DNA of 64,000 bases from JANOGU01 sp964602115 (GTDB lineage Bacteria; Pseudomonadota; Alphaproteobacteria; Rhodobacterales; Rhodobacteraceae): contig CAZRQN010000001.1 in NCBI GenBank assembly GCA_964602115.1, positions 17,844-81,843 of the forward strand, given 5' to 3'. Both the position numbers and the translations under genes were made by a program. Of the stretch, positions 42,437 through 50,827 are shown one piece after another. Within the stretch, counting starts at the first letter, position 1; the number at the start of each line of letters is the position of its first letter. A model generated the notes under the pieces. It made no database searches. It worked only from the letters and a program-made list of their open reading frames with translations, and was not told the origin of the DNA.

Positions 42437-45295
42437 ATGGAACAGAAGTTCATCGAGGTCCGGGGCGCGCGCGAGCACAACCTCAAGGGCATCGACGTCG
42501 ATATCCCGCGCGACAGGCTGGTGGTCATCACCGGCCTGAGCGGGTCCGGCAAGTCCTCGCTCGCCTTCGACACGATCTATGCCGAGGGGCAAAGGCGCTA
42601 TGTCGAGAGCCTGTCGGCCTATGCAAGGCAGTTCCTCGACATGATGGGCAAGCCGGATGTGGACCATATCAGCGGTCTGAGCCCGGCGATTTCCATCGAG
42701 CAGAAGACGACGTCCAAGAACCCGCGTTCCACCGTCGGCACGGTGACGGAAATCTACGACTATCTGCGCCTGCTCTTCGCCCGCGTGGGCACGCCCTACA
42801 GCCCGGCCACCGGCCTGCCCATCGCGGCCATGCAGGTGCAGGACATGGTCGATGCGGTGATGGCCATGCCGGAAGGCACCCGCGCCTATCTGCTGGCCCC
42901 GATCATCCGCGACCGCAAGGGCGAATACCGCAAGGAATTCCTCGACCTGCGCAAGCAGGGCTTCCAGCGGGTCAAGGTGGACGGGCGGTTCTTTGAACTC
43001 GACGAGCCGCCGACGCTCGACAAGAAGCTGCGCCACGATATCGACGTGGTGGTGGACCGCATCGTCGTGAAGGAGGGGCTGGAGGTGCGGCTGGCCGACA
43101 GCTTCCGCACCGCGCTCAACCTCGCCGACGGGATCGCGGTGATCGAGACCGCGCCCCCGGAAGGGGAGGAGCCGCAGCGCATCACCTATTCGGAGAAATT
43201 CGCCTGTCCGGTCTCGGGCTTCACCATCGCCGAGATCGAGCCGCGGCTCTTCTCCTTCAACGCCCCCTTCGGCGCCTGCCCCTCCTGTGACGGGCTGGGG
43301 GTGGAGCTGTTCTTCGACGAGCGGCTGATCGTGCCGGACCATGCGCTGTCGGTCCTCAACGGGGCCATCGCCCCCTGGGCCAAGTCGAAATCGCCCTATT
43401 TCACCCAGACGGTCGAGTCGCTGGCCAAGCACTATGGCTTCAGCCCCAAGGCCAAGTGGCGCGACCTGCCGGAGAGTGTGCAGCACCTCTTCCTGCATGG
43501 CTCCGGTGGCGAGGAGATCGAGTTCCGCTACGACGAGGGCGGGCGGATCTACCAGGTCAAGCGCGTCTTCGAGGGCATCGTTCCCAATCTCGAACGGCGC
43601 TACAAGGAGACCGACAGCGCCTGGTCGCGCGAGGAGATGGAGCGCTACCAGAACAACCGCGCCTGCGGCACTTGCAGCGGCTATCGCCTGCGGCCCGAGG
43701 CGCTGGCGGTGAAGATCGCCGGGCTGCACATCGGCCAGGTGGTGCGGATGTCGATCCGCGAGGCCCATGCCTGGATCGGCAGCGTTCCCGAAAGCCTGGG
43801 GGTGCAGAAGAACGAGATCGCCAAGGCGATCCTGAAGGAGATCCGCGAGCGGCTGGGATTCCTGAACAACGTCGGGCTCGAATACCTGACCATGGCGCGC
43901 AACGCCGGCACGCTTTCCGGCGGCGAAAGCCAGCGCATCCGGCTGGCGAGCCAGATCGGCTCGGGCCTGACCGGGGTGCTCTATGTGCTGGACGAGCCCT
44001 CCATCGGCCTGCACCAGCGCGACAATGACCGGCTGCTTGCCACGCTGAAATCGCTGCGCGATCAGGGCAATACCGTGCTGGTCGTGGAACATGACGAGGA
44101 GGCGATCCGCGAGGCGGATTATGTCTTCGACCTCGGCCCCGGGGCGGGGGTGCATGGCGGCCAGGTGGTGGCGCGCGGCACCCCGGCCGAGATCCTCGCC
44201 GATGCGGCAAGCCTGACCGGCCAGTATCTCTCCGGCGCGCGCGGCATCCGCGTGCCGGCGGAGCGGCGTTCGGGCAGCGGCAAGAAGCTCACCGTGGTCG
44301 GGGCCAGCGGCAACAACCTCAAGGGAGTGACGGCGGATTTCCCGCTCGGCAAACTCGTCTGCGTCACCGGCGTTTCCGGCGGCGGCAAATCGACGCTGAC
44401 CATCGAGACCCTGTTCAAGACCGCCGCCGTCCGCCTCAACGGTGCCCACGAGACCCCCGCGCCTTGCGAGACGATCAGGGGGTTCGAGCATCTCGACAAG
44501 GTGATCGACATCGACCAGTCGCCCATCGGCCGCACCCCGCGCTCGAACCCGGCCACCTATACCGGCGCCTTCACCCATATCCGCGACTGGTTCGCCGGCC
44601 TGCCCGAGGCCAAGGCGCGCGGCTATCTGCCCGGGCGCTTCTCCTTCAACGTCAAGGGCGGGCGCTGCGAGGCCTGTCAGGGCGATGGCGTCATCAAGAT
44701 CGAGATGCACTTCCTGCCGGATGTCTATGTCACCTGCGAGACCTGCAAGGGCCACAGGTACAACCGCGAGACTCTGGAAATAAAGTTCAGGAACAAGAGC
44801 ATTGCGGATGTTCTTGACATGACCTGCGAAGATGCGCGCGAGTTCTTCGGTGCCGTTCCGGCCATCCGCGAGAAGATGGATGCGCTGTGCGAAGTGGGGC
44901 TCGGCTATATCAAGGTCGGCCAGCAGGCGACGACGCTCTCGGGCGGCGAGGCGCAGCGGGTGAAGCTGTCGAAAGAGCTTTCCCGAAGGGCGACGGGCCG
45001 CACGCTCTATATTCTCGACGAGCCGACCACGGGACTGCATTTCGAGGACGTGCGCAAGCTTCTGGAGGTGCTGCACGAGCTGGTGGAGCAGGGCAACACG
45101 GTGGTGGTGATCGAGCACAATCTCGATGTCATCAAGACCGCCGACTGGATCATCGACATCGGTCCGGAAGGCGGCGACGGCGGCGGCACGATCGTGGCGA
45201 CCGGCACGCCCGAACAGGTTGCCAAGGCGCCGCAGAGCCATACCGGCCGATATCTGGCGCCGCTCCTGAAGCGTCAGCGGGTGGCTGCGGCCTGA
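42437..45295 (+). CDS. uvrA: UvrABC system protein A (excinuclease ATPase)
   Basis: 952 residues, standard. The first ATPase has GLSGSGKSSLAFDTIYAEGQRRYVESLSAYARQFL; the second has GVSGGGKSTLTIETLF. The C-terminal zinc finger GRCEACQGDGVIKIEMHFLPDVYVTCETCKG is complete (CxxC...CxxC). In the N-terminal zinc finger, the block is CPVSGFT...ACPSC, with Ser in place of the second Cys, a common alphaproteobacterial variant. Signatures LSGGESQRIRLASQIG and LSGGEAQRVKLSKELS are present. It finds bulky DNA lesions and loads UvrB. At about 44770-44820 the codon use is locally AT-rich (ATA, AGG, ATT). Confidence 0.97.
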   Translation: MEQKFIEVRGAREHNLKGIDVDIPRDRLVVITGLSGSGKSSLAFDTIYAEGQRRYVESLSAYARQFLDMMGKPDVDHISGLSPAISIEQKTTSKNPRSTVGTVTEIYDYLRLLFARVGTPYSPATGLPIAAMQVQDMVDAVMAMPEGTRAYLLAPIIRDRKGEYRKEFLDLRKQGFQRVKVDGRFFELDEPPTLDKKLRHDIDVVVDRIVVKEGLEVRLADSFRTALNLADGIAVIETAPPEGEEPQRITYSEKFACPVSGFTIAEIEPRLFSFNAPFGACPSCDGLGVELFFDERLIVPDHALSVLNGAIAPWAKSKSPYFTQTVESLAKHYGFSPKAKWRDLPESVQHLFLHGSGGEEIEFRYDEGGRIYQVKRVFEGIVPNLERRYKETDSAWSREEMERYQNNRACGTCSGYRLRPEALAVKIAGLHIGQVVRMSIREAHAWIGSVPESLGVQKNEIAKAILKEIRERLGFLNNVGLEYLTMARNAGTLSGGESQRIRLASQIGSGLTGVLYVLDEPSIGLHQRDNDRLLATLKSLRDQGNTVLVVEHDEEAIREADYVFDLGPGAGVHGGQVVARGTPAEILADAASLTGQYLSGARGIRVPAERRSGSGKKLTVVGASGNNLKGVTADFPLGKLVCVTGVSGGGKSTLTIETLFKTAAVRLNGAHETPAPCETIRGFEHLDKVIDIDQSPIGRTPRSNPATYTGAFTHIRDWFAGLPEAKARGYLPGRFSFNVKGGRCEACQGDGVIKIEMHFLPDVYVTCETCKGHRYNRETLEIKFRNKSIADVLDMTCEDAREFFGAVPAIREKMDALCEVGLGYIKVGQQATTLSGGEAQRVKLSKELSRRATGRTLYILDEPTTGLHFEDVRKLLEVLHELVEQGNTVVVIEHNLDVIKTADWIIDIGPEGGDGGGTIVATGTPEQVAKAPQSHTGRYLAPLLKRQRVAAA

Positions 45296-45369
45296 CCATG
45301 TGCAATCAGCCCGCAGCCGGGTAGGATGGGCCTGGCCCCACCCGGGGGCCGACCGCATCGGGGGCGCAG

Positions 45370-45750
45370 ATGACTACGACCGTCTGGCAGAGAATCGAAG
45401 GCGCGCTGGTTTTCGTCTCCGCGCTCGCACTGGCCCGCTATCTCAATCTGTTGCCGTTCCTGGGGCCGTGGTGGGTCTGGCTCCTGGTCTTCCTGGCGCC
45501 TGACCTCGGGATGCTCGGCTACCTCGCCGGCCCGAGGGCCGGGGCGACGGTGTACAATGCCCTTCACCTCTACGGCTGCGGCATGGCGGTGATGGGCATT
45601 TCCGCACTGGTGGAAACCGAAAGCTCGGTGCCCTTCGCCTGCGGTCTCCTCTGGGTCGCCCATGTCGGCTTCGACCGCATGCTGGGCTACGGGCTGAAGG
45701 AGCCGACCGGCTTTGCCGACACCCATCTCGGTCGCATCGGCCGGCGCTGA
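45370..45750 (+). CDS. DUF4260 family membrane protein
   Basis: 126 residues with three to four hydrophobic segments. Typical DUF4260 text: EGALVFVSALALARYL, WWVWLLVFLAPDLGMLGYLAGPRAGATVYN and HVGFDRMLGYGLKEPTGFADTHLGRIGR at the C-terminus. Function is unknown; inner membrane. It is 75 bp downstream of uvrA but there is no reason to link them. Confidence 0.85.
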   Translation: MTTTVWQRIEGALVFVSALALARYLNLLPFLGPWWVWLLVFLAPDLGMLGYLAGPRAGATVYNALHLYGCGMAVMGISALVETESSVPFACGLLWVAHVGFDRMLGYGLKEPTGFADTHLGRIGRR

Positions 45751-45966
45751 GGGGCATCCAGGGGCGAACCGCGCGCCGCGCGTCCGTGCCGGGACGCGCC
45801 AGATTCAGCACCTTCTTCTCGGGCAGGTGATTCGATCCCGATGCCGGGGCCGGCTGCCCCGAAAGCCTGTTTTTTTTCAACAGTCGCCGAGAAGATACAC
45901 GCCCCGGGAGAGCGAAGCCCCGGTGACGTCAATCTGAGGGGGCGGCGCAGACCGGCGAAGCCTGAA

Positions 45967-45997
45967 TGCGGCAAAATCATGTTCGGATTGCGGCAAA
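45967..45997 (+). promoter_or_regulatory. Element GATTGCGGCAAA upstream of the first VPLPA-CTERM gene
   Basis: TGCGGCAAA at 45967-45975 and GATTGCGGCAAA at 45986-45997, the second ending 50 bp upstream of the 46047 start. The 12-mer recurs at 47375-47386 upstream of the second VPLPA-CTERM gene. It could be a shared activator or sigma-factor site. In the gap 45751-46046 I see nothing else except a T8 run and an A7 run. Confidence 0.5.
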
Positions 45998-46046
45998 AAA
46001 AGGGTAGGATGCGCCAACGGATTTTCTCAAGGAAGGAACGATTACC

Positions 46047-46763
46047 ATGCCAAGTCGCTCAATAATGAATGCTCTTCGTGCCGGCGCGGTCCTTCTGGCT
46101 TCGGCGCTCGGCGCGCATGCCACCACGATCAACTTCGATGCCAATGTCGGGGGCAACCCGGGCGATCCCTATGTCGAGGCGGGCTATCAGTTCGATCCGA
46201 ACAAGAGCAACAACGACGTGAAATGCGCCGAAAACCGCTGCCTGATGGAGGTCCAGCAGGGCACGATCACGACGATGACGCGCGTGGATGGCCTGGCCTT
46301 CGATCTGCTGGGCTTCTATTTCGCGCTGGTCGGTGTCGGCAACGACCAGAACCCGGACGAGACGCAGAGCATCGTCGTGACCGGCTACTACGAGGCCGGC
46401 GGTTCGGTTTCGCAGACGTTCACACTGGACGAGCTGCTGTCGAGCTACCTGCCGGACTATCTGGTCACGGGCTATGACGAGCCGACGGACACGACCATCG
46501 ACAAGAACGACGGCTATGTCGTTTCCATCCTCAACGGCCTGTTCAACGGCGTCACCTCGGTGACTTGGGAAACCAACTACCTGGCCTGCAAGAAGGACCA
46601 TGGGGATACGGTCTGCGCCGATGATCCGAAGTCGGCCCAGGCCCGGCTCGACAACGTGGTCGTGGCCTCGGTTCCGGTTCCGGCTGCAGGCTGGATGCTG
46701 GTGGCAGGCATTGCCGCTCTCGGCGGGCTGGCTGGCCTGCGTCGGCACAAGCGCGCGGCCTGA
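46047..46763 (+). CDS. VPLPA-CTERM sorting domain protein
   Basis: 238 residues. A signal peptide ends about residue 26 (SALGAHA-TT). The C-terminus VPVPAAGWMLVAGIAALGGLAGLRRHKRAA has the VPxPA motif, a hydrophobic helix and a basic tail, i.e. the VPLPA-CTERM (exosortase-type) sorting signal. The middle is a beta-rich domain with ~4 cysteines, function unknown. Such proteins are surface or extracellular-matrix anchored. RBS GGAAGGAAC precedes the ATG. A terminator follows. Confidence 0.85.
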   Translation: MPSRSIMNALRAGAVLLASALGAHATTINFDANVGGNPGDPYVEAGYQFDPNKSNNDVKCAENRCLMEVQQGTITTMTRVDGLAFDLLGFYFALVGVGNDQNPDETQSIVVTGYYEAGGSVSQTFTLDELLSSYLPDYLVTGYDEPTDTTIDKNDGYVVSILNGLFNGVTSVTWETNYLACKKDHGDTVCADDPKSAQARLDNVVVASVPVPAAGWMLVAGIAALGGLAGLRRHKRAA

Positions 46764-46787
46764 CGGAGTTCGACGGCCATGCAAGAT

Positions 46788-46813
46788 GGGCGGCCCGCGT
46801 GGCCGCCCTTTTT
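46788..46813 (+). terminator. Rho-independent terminator after the first VPLPA-CTERM gene
   Basis: Perfect 8-bp stem GGGCGGCC (46788-46795) / GGCCGCCC (46801-46808), 5-nt loop, followed by TTTTT at 46809-46813. It lies 25 bp after the stop codon and ahead of the convergent RcnB-like gene. Confidence 0.85.
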
Positions 46814-46821
46814 CATTGGCA

Positions 46822-47271
46822 TCAGTCCAGCAGGCGTGAAAGCACCCCCAGCACCGCCAGCACCTCGCCGGTCTCGCGATCGACGCGGAAGAAGTGATCG
46901 CCCACGCGCCAGTAGGTGCCGGGTTCCAGAATGCCGTAGCGATCCGGATCGGGCACCAGCACCCAACCATCGAGGATCCGTTCGCCCACCGCATAGGGTG
47001 GTGCGCCGTCCTCATCCTTCGCCTGGCCCGGCGGAACGCAGGGCGGGTTCTTCTTGGCCAGGCCGGGGGGGCAATGGCTGGAGGAAAGGCCAGCCGGCGC
47101 CTTCTGCGACGCGGAGGGCTTGCCCTTGCCTTCGGCATCGGCCGCACCCGCGCAGAGCGCCAGAACGGCAAGGGACAAAGCCAGGGTCCGCGACCCGAAG
47201 GCCCGCCGGCGCGGCGTTGATTCTCTCCCGGCCACCGGGGCGCACGCACGGGTTGTGGTCGTAGGTTCCAT
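46822..47271 (-). CDS. RcnB-like periplasmic protein
   Basis: 149 residues from ATG 47271. A hydrophobic signal (TLALSLAVLALCAGAADA) at about residues 29-46 follows a long, basic N-terminus. The C-terminal half WVLVPDPDRYGILEPGTYWRVGDHFFRVDRETGEVLAVLG resembles the RcnB/PF11776 repeat of metal-homeostasis proteins. Pro-rich, with two Cys in SSHCPPGLAKKNPPCVPPGQ. Convergent with one VPLPA-CTERM gene and divergent from the other. The function is only suggestive. Confidence 0.6.
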   Translation of the reverse strand: MEPTTTTRACAPVAGRESTPRRRAFGSRTLALSLAVLALCAGAADAEGKGKPSASQKAPAGLSSSHCPPGLAKKNPPCVPPGQAKDEDGAPPYAVGERILDGWVLVPDPDRYGILEPGTYWRVGDHFFRVDRETGEVLAVLGVLSRLLD

Positions 47272-47374
47272 GCCTAATTCCGCGCCTCTGGTTGTTTCGG
47301 GATCGTGGACAAAGCCCGCTTCCGGGCGCCGGTGTACCCCCTCCCGGCACCATCGGCAGCAGCAATTTTGGCAT

Positions 47375-47386
47375 GATTGCGGCAAA
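47375..47386 (+). promoter_or_regulatory. Element GATTGCGGCAAA upstream of the second VPLPA-CTERM gene
   Basis: An exact copy of the 12-mer at 45986-45997, preceded by TTTTGGCAT. It lies 100 bp upstream of the 47486 start, on the same strand. A sigma-54-like reading (TGGCAT...CGGCA) is possible here but the other copy does not support it. Confidence 0.5.
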
Positions 47387-47485
47387 TGCTAGAAAACATT
47401 GTGGCGAGACGCGCCCCTCCGGCGGCATTCTGCCGGAAGGAGCGATGTGCGTGACCGTTCATGGTGCAGTGAGGGTGAGGGTGGG

Positions 47486-48160
47486 ATGTCAGTGAAAGCT
47501 TTCTTCATGGGCGCGCTCGCCGCGCTGGGAATTTCGGCTTCGGCTTCTGCAGGAACCGTGACCTTTGATTTCGCGGCGCAGAGCAACGGCGCCTGGGCCA
47601 ATTCGATCTCCTACAGCAAGGACGGGATCGACCTGACCGTCACCGCGAAGGACAGCACCGGCGGCGTGGCCAAGGTGAACACCTGGGCCGGCCACGGATT
47701 GGGCGCCTGCAGCACGGCCGAGCAGCCCTGGTGCTCCTATGGGGATCACCAGATCGACAGCTTCGGCCTTGACGAGATCGTCGTGCTCACTTTCAGCACC
47801 ACGGTTTCGCTCAGCAGGATCGTGTTCAACTATGTCGATGCCAGCGACACGTTCGACCTTCTTGTCGGTGGCGTGCTGGAGATCGACAACGGTGCCCTGC
47901 CCAACACCTGGACGGCGGCGGCCGATTTCGCATCTCCCTACACCGCCGTCACGTTCGGCATTGGCGCGGGCACGACTTCGGTGCAGTCCTGCTACAGCTA
48001 CTACGGCTACCGGAAGTGCTACACGAAGTCTTATGACACCGCCTTCAAGCTCAAGAGCGTGACGGTGGAAATGGCCTCGGTTCCGCTTCCGGCTGCGGGC
48101 CTGCTGCTGGCTGGCGGGCTGGGGCTTCTGGCCGCCGCGCGGCGCCGTCGCGCGGCCTGA
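47486..48160 (+). CDS. VPLPA-CTERM sorting domain protein
   Basis: 224 residues from ATG 47486. The signal peptide ends about residue 22 (SASASA-GT). The C-terminus SVPLPAAGLLLAGGLGLLAAARRRRAA is a textbook VPLPA-CTERM. The middle domain is beta-rich with four to five Cys and a Tyr-rich stretch (SCYSYYGYRKCYTKSYD). Function unknown; probably surface-anchored through an exosortase. It is on the same strand as the gene at 46047 but not homologous beyond the terminal signals. Confidence 0.87.
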   Translation: MSVKAFFMGALAALGISASASAGTVTFDFAAQSNGAWANSISYSKDGIDLTVTAKDSTGGVAKVNTWAGHGLGACSTAEQPWCSYGDHQIDSFGLDEIVVLTFSTTVSLSRIVFNYVDASDTFDLLVGGVLEIDNGALPNTWTAAADFASPYTAVTFGIGAGTTSVQSCYSYYGYRKCYTKSYDTAFKLKSVTVEMASVPLPAAGLLLAGGLGLLAAARRRRAA

Positions 48161-48176
48161 CCCTGTCGTGGCGACT

Positions 48177-48204
48177 AAGGCGCCGGGGAACCCCCCGGCG
48201 CCTT
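48177..48204 (+). terminator. Inverted repeat after the second VPLPA-CTERM gene
   Basis: A 12-bp stem AAGGCGCCGGGG (48177-48188) / CCCCGGCGCCTT (48193-48204) with a 4-nt loop, between two convergent genes. Its T-run is weak on both strands, so it may act as a bidirectional terminator of modest strength. Confidence 0.65.
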
Positions 48205-48223
48205 CGCATTTCCGGAGACCGGG

Positions 48224-48433
48224 TCAGGCGCTCTTCATCGGGCAAGTGGAGATGCCAAGCAGGGAATAGACCGGGCAGGTGCTGAAAATCCCGGTCAGCA
48301 GCGGCACGATGCCGATCAGTTTGGCATAGTGCCAGGGGCCCATGCCGTGATCGAGGAAGAACCACAGCAGCAGCGCCGCACCCACCACGATCCGAAGCAG
48401 CCTGTCGGTCGAGCCCACATTGGTCTTGAACAT
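48224..48433 (-). CDS. DUF2892 (YgaP-type transmembrane) protein
   Basis: 69 residues from ATG 48433 with GGAGGAC upstream. FKTNVGSTDRLLRIVVGAALLLWFF and YAKLIGIVPLLTGIFSTCPVYSLLGISTCPMK are the DUF2892 signature; two membrane helices and two Cys in TCPVYSLLG...TCP. Related to the C-terminal part of E. coli YgaP. It follows the Crp/Fnr gene by 84 bp on the same strand. Confidence 0.88.
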   Translation of the reverse strand: MFKTNVGSTDRLLRIVVGAALLLWFFLDHGMGPWHYAKLIGIVPLLTGIFSTCPVYSLLGISTCPMKSA

Positions 48434-48508
48434 GTCGTCCTCCATCCGCGAAAGGCCGGAAGCCTCCGGCCGGCGCACAGGACATGGCAGGTTCCGGCGA
48501 GTCGTTCC

Positions 48509-48521
48509 GTGACCTCGTCAC
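48509..48521. promoter_or_regulatory. Palindrome GTGAC-CTC-GTCAC overlapping the Crp/Fnr stop codon
   Basis: A perfect 13-bp inverted repeat ~76-88 bp upstream of the DUF2892 start. The TGAC/GTCA halves recall a Crp/Fnr recognition element, but the 3-nt spacer is not the canonical 4-6. Possible binding site for the adjacent regulator. Confidence 0.35.
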
Positions 48522-49171
48522 ATGTCCTCGTCCGCGCGCAGCCGCAGCGCCTCGGCATCGAGGATGCGGATGAACCCGCGATCGGTCCCGACAATCCCGG
48601 CGCGGGCCAGGGCGTCGAGGCGGCGGCTGACAACCTCGCGTGCCGTCCCGATGCGGGCGGCAAGCTCGGCCTGGGTGACGGTGACATGGCCGCCTTCGGC
48701 AAGGTCGAGCAGGGCCTGCGCCAGACGTGCCTCGACCCGGCCGAAGGCGACGCGTTCCAGCAGGCGGGTGATCTCGCCCATCCTCTGGCCAAAGGCCCGC
48801 AGGACGAAGCGGCGGAAGTCCGGATCGGCGTCGATCAGCCGCAGGAACTGGCCGCGCGGAAGCAGGACGGCCCGCGTTTCGGTGGCAGTGACCGCCTCTC
48901 CGCCATAGAATTCGCCACCCAGCAGGCCCAGGGTTGTCTGCACGCAACTCTGCCCCGGTTCGACCGCGTAGAGCATGATCTCCCGCCCGGAAGGCCCGGT
49001 CAGATGCACTTCCACCCGGCCGGACAGGATGATGGGAAAGACCTCGGCGGCTTCTCCCGGACGGAAAAGCACCGTCCCCGGCGGCAGGTCGCGCACCGGC
49101 AGGCGCGCCAGCGCGGCCTGCGCCTCGGCGCCGCCCATCCGGCGCATCACGTCTTCAGACCTTTCGTCCAT
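48518..49171 (-). CDS. Crp/Fnr-family transcriptional regulator
   Basis: 217 residues from ATG 49171. A cyclic-nucleotide-binding-like fold with LPPGTVLFRPGEAAEVFPIILSGRVEVHLTGPSGREIMLYAVEPGQSC, then the C-terminal HTH TQAELAARIGTAREVVSRRLDALARAGIV. No N-terminal Cys cluster for an Fe-S centre (so not FNR). The canonical cAMP-binding residues are not evident. Probably controls the adjacent DUF2892 gene; signal unknown. Confidence 0.88.
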   Translation of the reverse strand: MDERSEDVMRRMGGAEAQAALARLPVRDLPPGTVLFRPGEAAEVFPIILSGRVEVHLTGPSGREIMLYAVEPGQSCVQTTLGLLGGEFYGGEAVTATETRAVLLPRGQFLRLIDADPDFRRFVLRAFGQRMGEITRLLERVAFGRVEARLAQALLDLAEGGHVTVTQAELAARIGTAREVVSRRLDALARAGIVGTDRGFIRILDAEALRLRADEDM

Positions 49172-49227
49172 GGCCGACCATGGCCCGGGCACTTCCGCCG
49201 AAGCAAGGCCCAGGCGCCGGCCCAGGC

Positions 49228-50727
49228 TCAGTCCATCGCCTTGAAGTTGAAGGCAGCGCCTTCCTTGATCCCCGAGAACCAGCGCGCGGTGACGGTTTTG
49301 GTCCGGGTGTAGAAGCGGAACGCGTCGGGTCCGTACTGGTTGAGGTCCCCGAAGGCCGACTTCTTCCAGCCCCCGAAGGAGTAGTAGCTGAGCGGCACCG
49401 GGATCGGAAAGTTGATCCCGACCATGCCGACATTCACCCGGCTGGCGAAATCGCGCGCGGTGTCGCCGTCTGCGGTGAAGATGGCGGTGCCGTTGCCGTA
49501 TTCGTTGTCCATCGTCAGCTTCAATGCGTCCTCATAGGTCCCGGCGCGCACCTGGCTGAGAACCGGGCCGAAGATCTCCTGCCGGTAGATGTCCATCTCC
49601 GGCGTGACCCGGTCGAACAGCGTCGGGCCGACGAAGAAGCCGTTCTCGTAGCCCTGCAGCTTGAAGCCCCGACCATCGACCACCAGCGAGGCGCCCTGGG
49701 CGACGCCCGAGTCGATCAGGCCCTTCACCCGCTCCTGCGCCGCACGGGTGATCAGCGGCCCGAAATCCACGTCATTGCCTGCGGTATAGGGGCCGACCTT
49801 CAGCTTCTCGATCCGCGGCACCAGCCGCTCGACCAGCGCATCCGCCGTCTTGTCGCCCACCGGCACCGCCACCGAGATCGCCATGCAGCGCTCGCCTGCC
49901 GCGCCATAGCCGGCGCCGACCAGCGCATCGGCCGCCTTGTCGAGATCGGCGTCGGGCATGACGATCATGTGGTTCTTGGCGCCGCCGAAACACTGGGCGC
50001 GTTTGCCGTTGGCCGTGGCCCGGCCATAGATGTACTGGGCGATCGGGGTGGAGCCGACGAAGCCCACCGCCTGGACCGTGTCATTGTCGAGGATGGCATC
50101 CACCACCTCCTTGTCGCCGTTGACGACCTGCAGCACGCCATCGGGCAGACCCGCCTCCTTCAGAAGCTCGGCAAGGAAGAGCGAGGTCGAGGGGCAGCGC
50201 TCGGAAGGCTTCAAGATCATCGCGTTGCCGGCCGAAAGGGCAGGGGCCATCTTCCACAGCGGGATCATGGCAGGGAAGTTGAAGGGCGTGATCCCGGCCA
50301 CGACGCCAAGCGGCTGGCGCATGGCATAGAGGTCGATCCCCGGTCCGGCGCTGTCGGTGTAATCGCCTTTCAGGAGCGCCGGTGCGCCCATGCAGACCTC
50401 CACCACCTCCAGCCCGCGCTGCACGTCGCCGCGCGCGTCGGGCAGGGTCTTGCCGTGCTCGCGCGAGACCAGTTCGGCCAGCTTGTCCATATGCTGGTTG
50501 ATCAGCGCGCCGAAGGCCATCATCACCCGCGCGCGTCTTTGGGGGTTGGTCGCGGCCCAGCCCGGCTGGGCGGCGGCGGCGGCGGCCACGGCTGCGTCAA
50601 GCTCGGCCCGCGTGGCCAGCGCCACCCGTGCCTGCACCTCGCCGGTGGCCGGGTTGTAGATATCGGCGGACCGCCCCGAGCCGCCCGCCACAGACTTGCC
50701 CCCCAGCCAATGCCCGATCTCGCGCAT
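49228..50727 (-). CDS. mmsA: CoA-acylating methylmalonate-semialdehyde dehydrogenase
   Basis: 499 residues from ATG 50727 (GGAGGAGCGG upstream). Aldehyde-dehydrogenase fold; MMSDH signatures GGAKNHMIVMPDADLDKAADALVGAGYGAAGERCMA with the catalytic Cys, and TPFNFPAMIPLWKMAPALSAGNA. It converts methylmalonate semialdehyde to propionyl-CoA in valine and inositol breakdown. It stands divergent to a glycosyltransferase; no mmsB is adjacent, but an enoyl-CoA hydratase lies 3 kb away. Confidence 0.93.
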   Translation of the reverse strand: MREIGHWLGGKSVAGGSGRSADIYNPATGEVQARVALATRAELDAAVAAAAAAQPGWAATNPQRRARVMMAFGALINQHMDKLAELVSREHGKTLPDARGDVQRGLEVVEVCMGAPALLKGDYTDSAGPGIDLYAMRQPLGVVAGITPFNFPAMIPLWKMAPALSAGNAMILKPSERCPSTSLFLAELLKEAGLPDGVLQVVNGDKEVVDAILDNDTVQAVGFVGSTPIAQYIYGRATANGKRAQCFGGAKNHMIVMPDADLDKAADALVGAGYGAAGERCMAISVAVPVGDKTADALVERLVPRIEKLKVGPYTAGNDVDFGPLITRAAQERVKGLIDSGVAQGASLVVDGRGFKLQGYENGFFVGPTLFDRVTPEMDIYRQEIFGPVLSQVRAGTYEDALKLTMDNEYGNGTAIFTADGDTARDFASRVNVGMVGINFPIPVPLSYYSFGGWKKSAFGDLNQYGPDAFRFYTRTKTVTARWFSGIKEGAAFNFKAMD

Positions 50728-50827
50728 CTTCCGCTCCTCCCTGTCCTGATCTGCGCCATGGTAGCCTTGCGGCTTTGCAGGGAAAAGACGAGAGTGGGCA
50801 GGATCGCTTTGCAGGATTGCAAGATCC

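Noticed and set aside
42368..45358. Open frame of nearly 1000 residues on the minus strand opposite uvrA.
   Set aside because: Same reason: high-GC antisense read of a strongly coding gene, without domain features.
47368..47386. Sigma-54 promoter reading (TGGCAT...CGGCA) ahead of the second VPLPA-CTERM gene.
   Set aside because: The -12 element is off consensus and the corresponding region of the first gene lacks the -24 GG.
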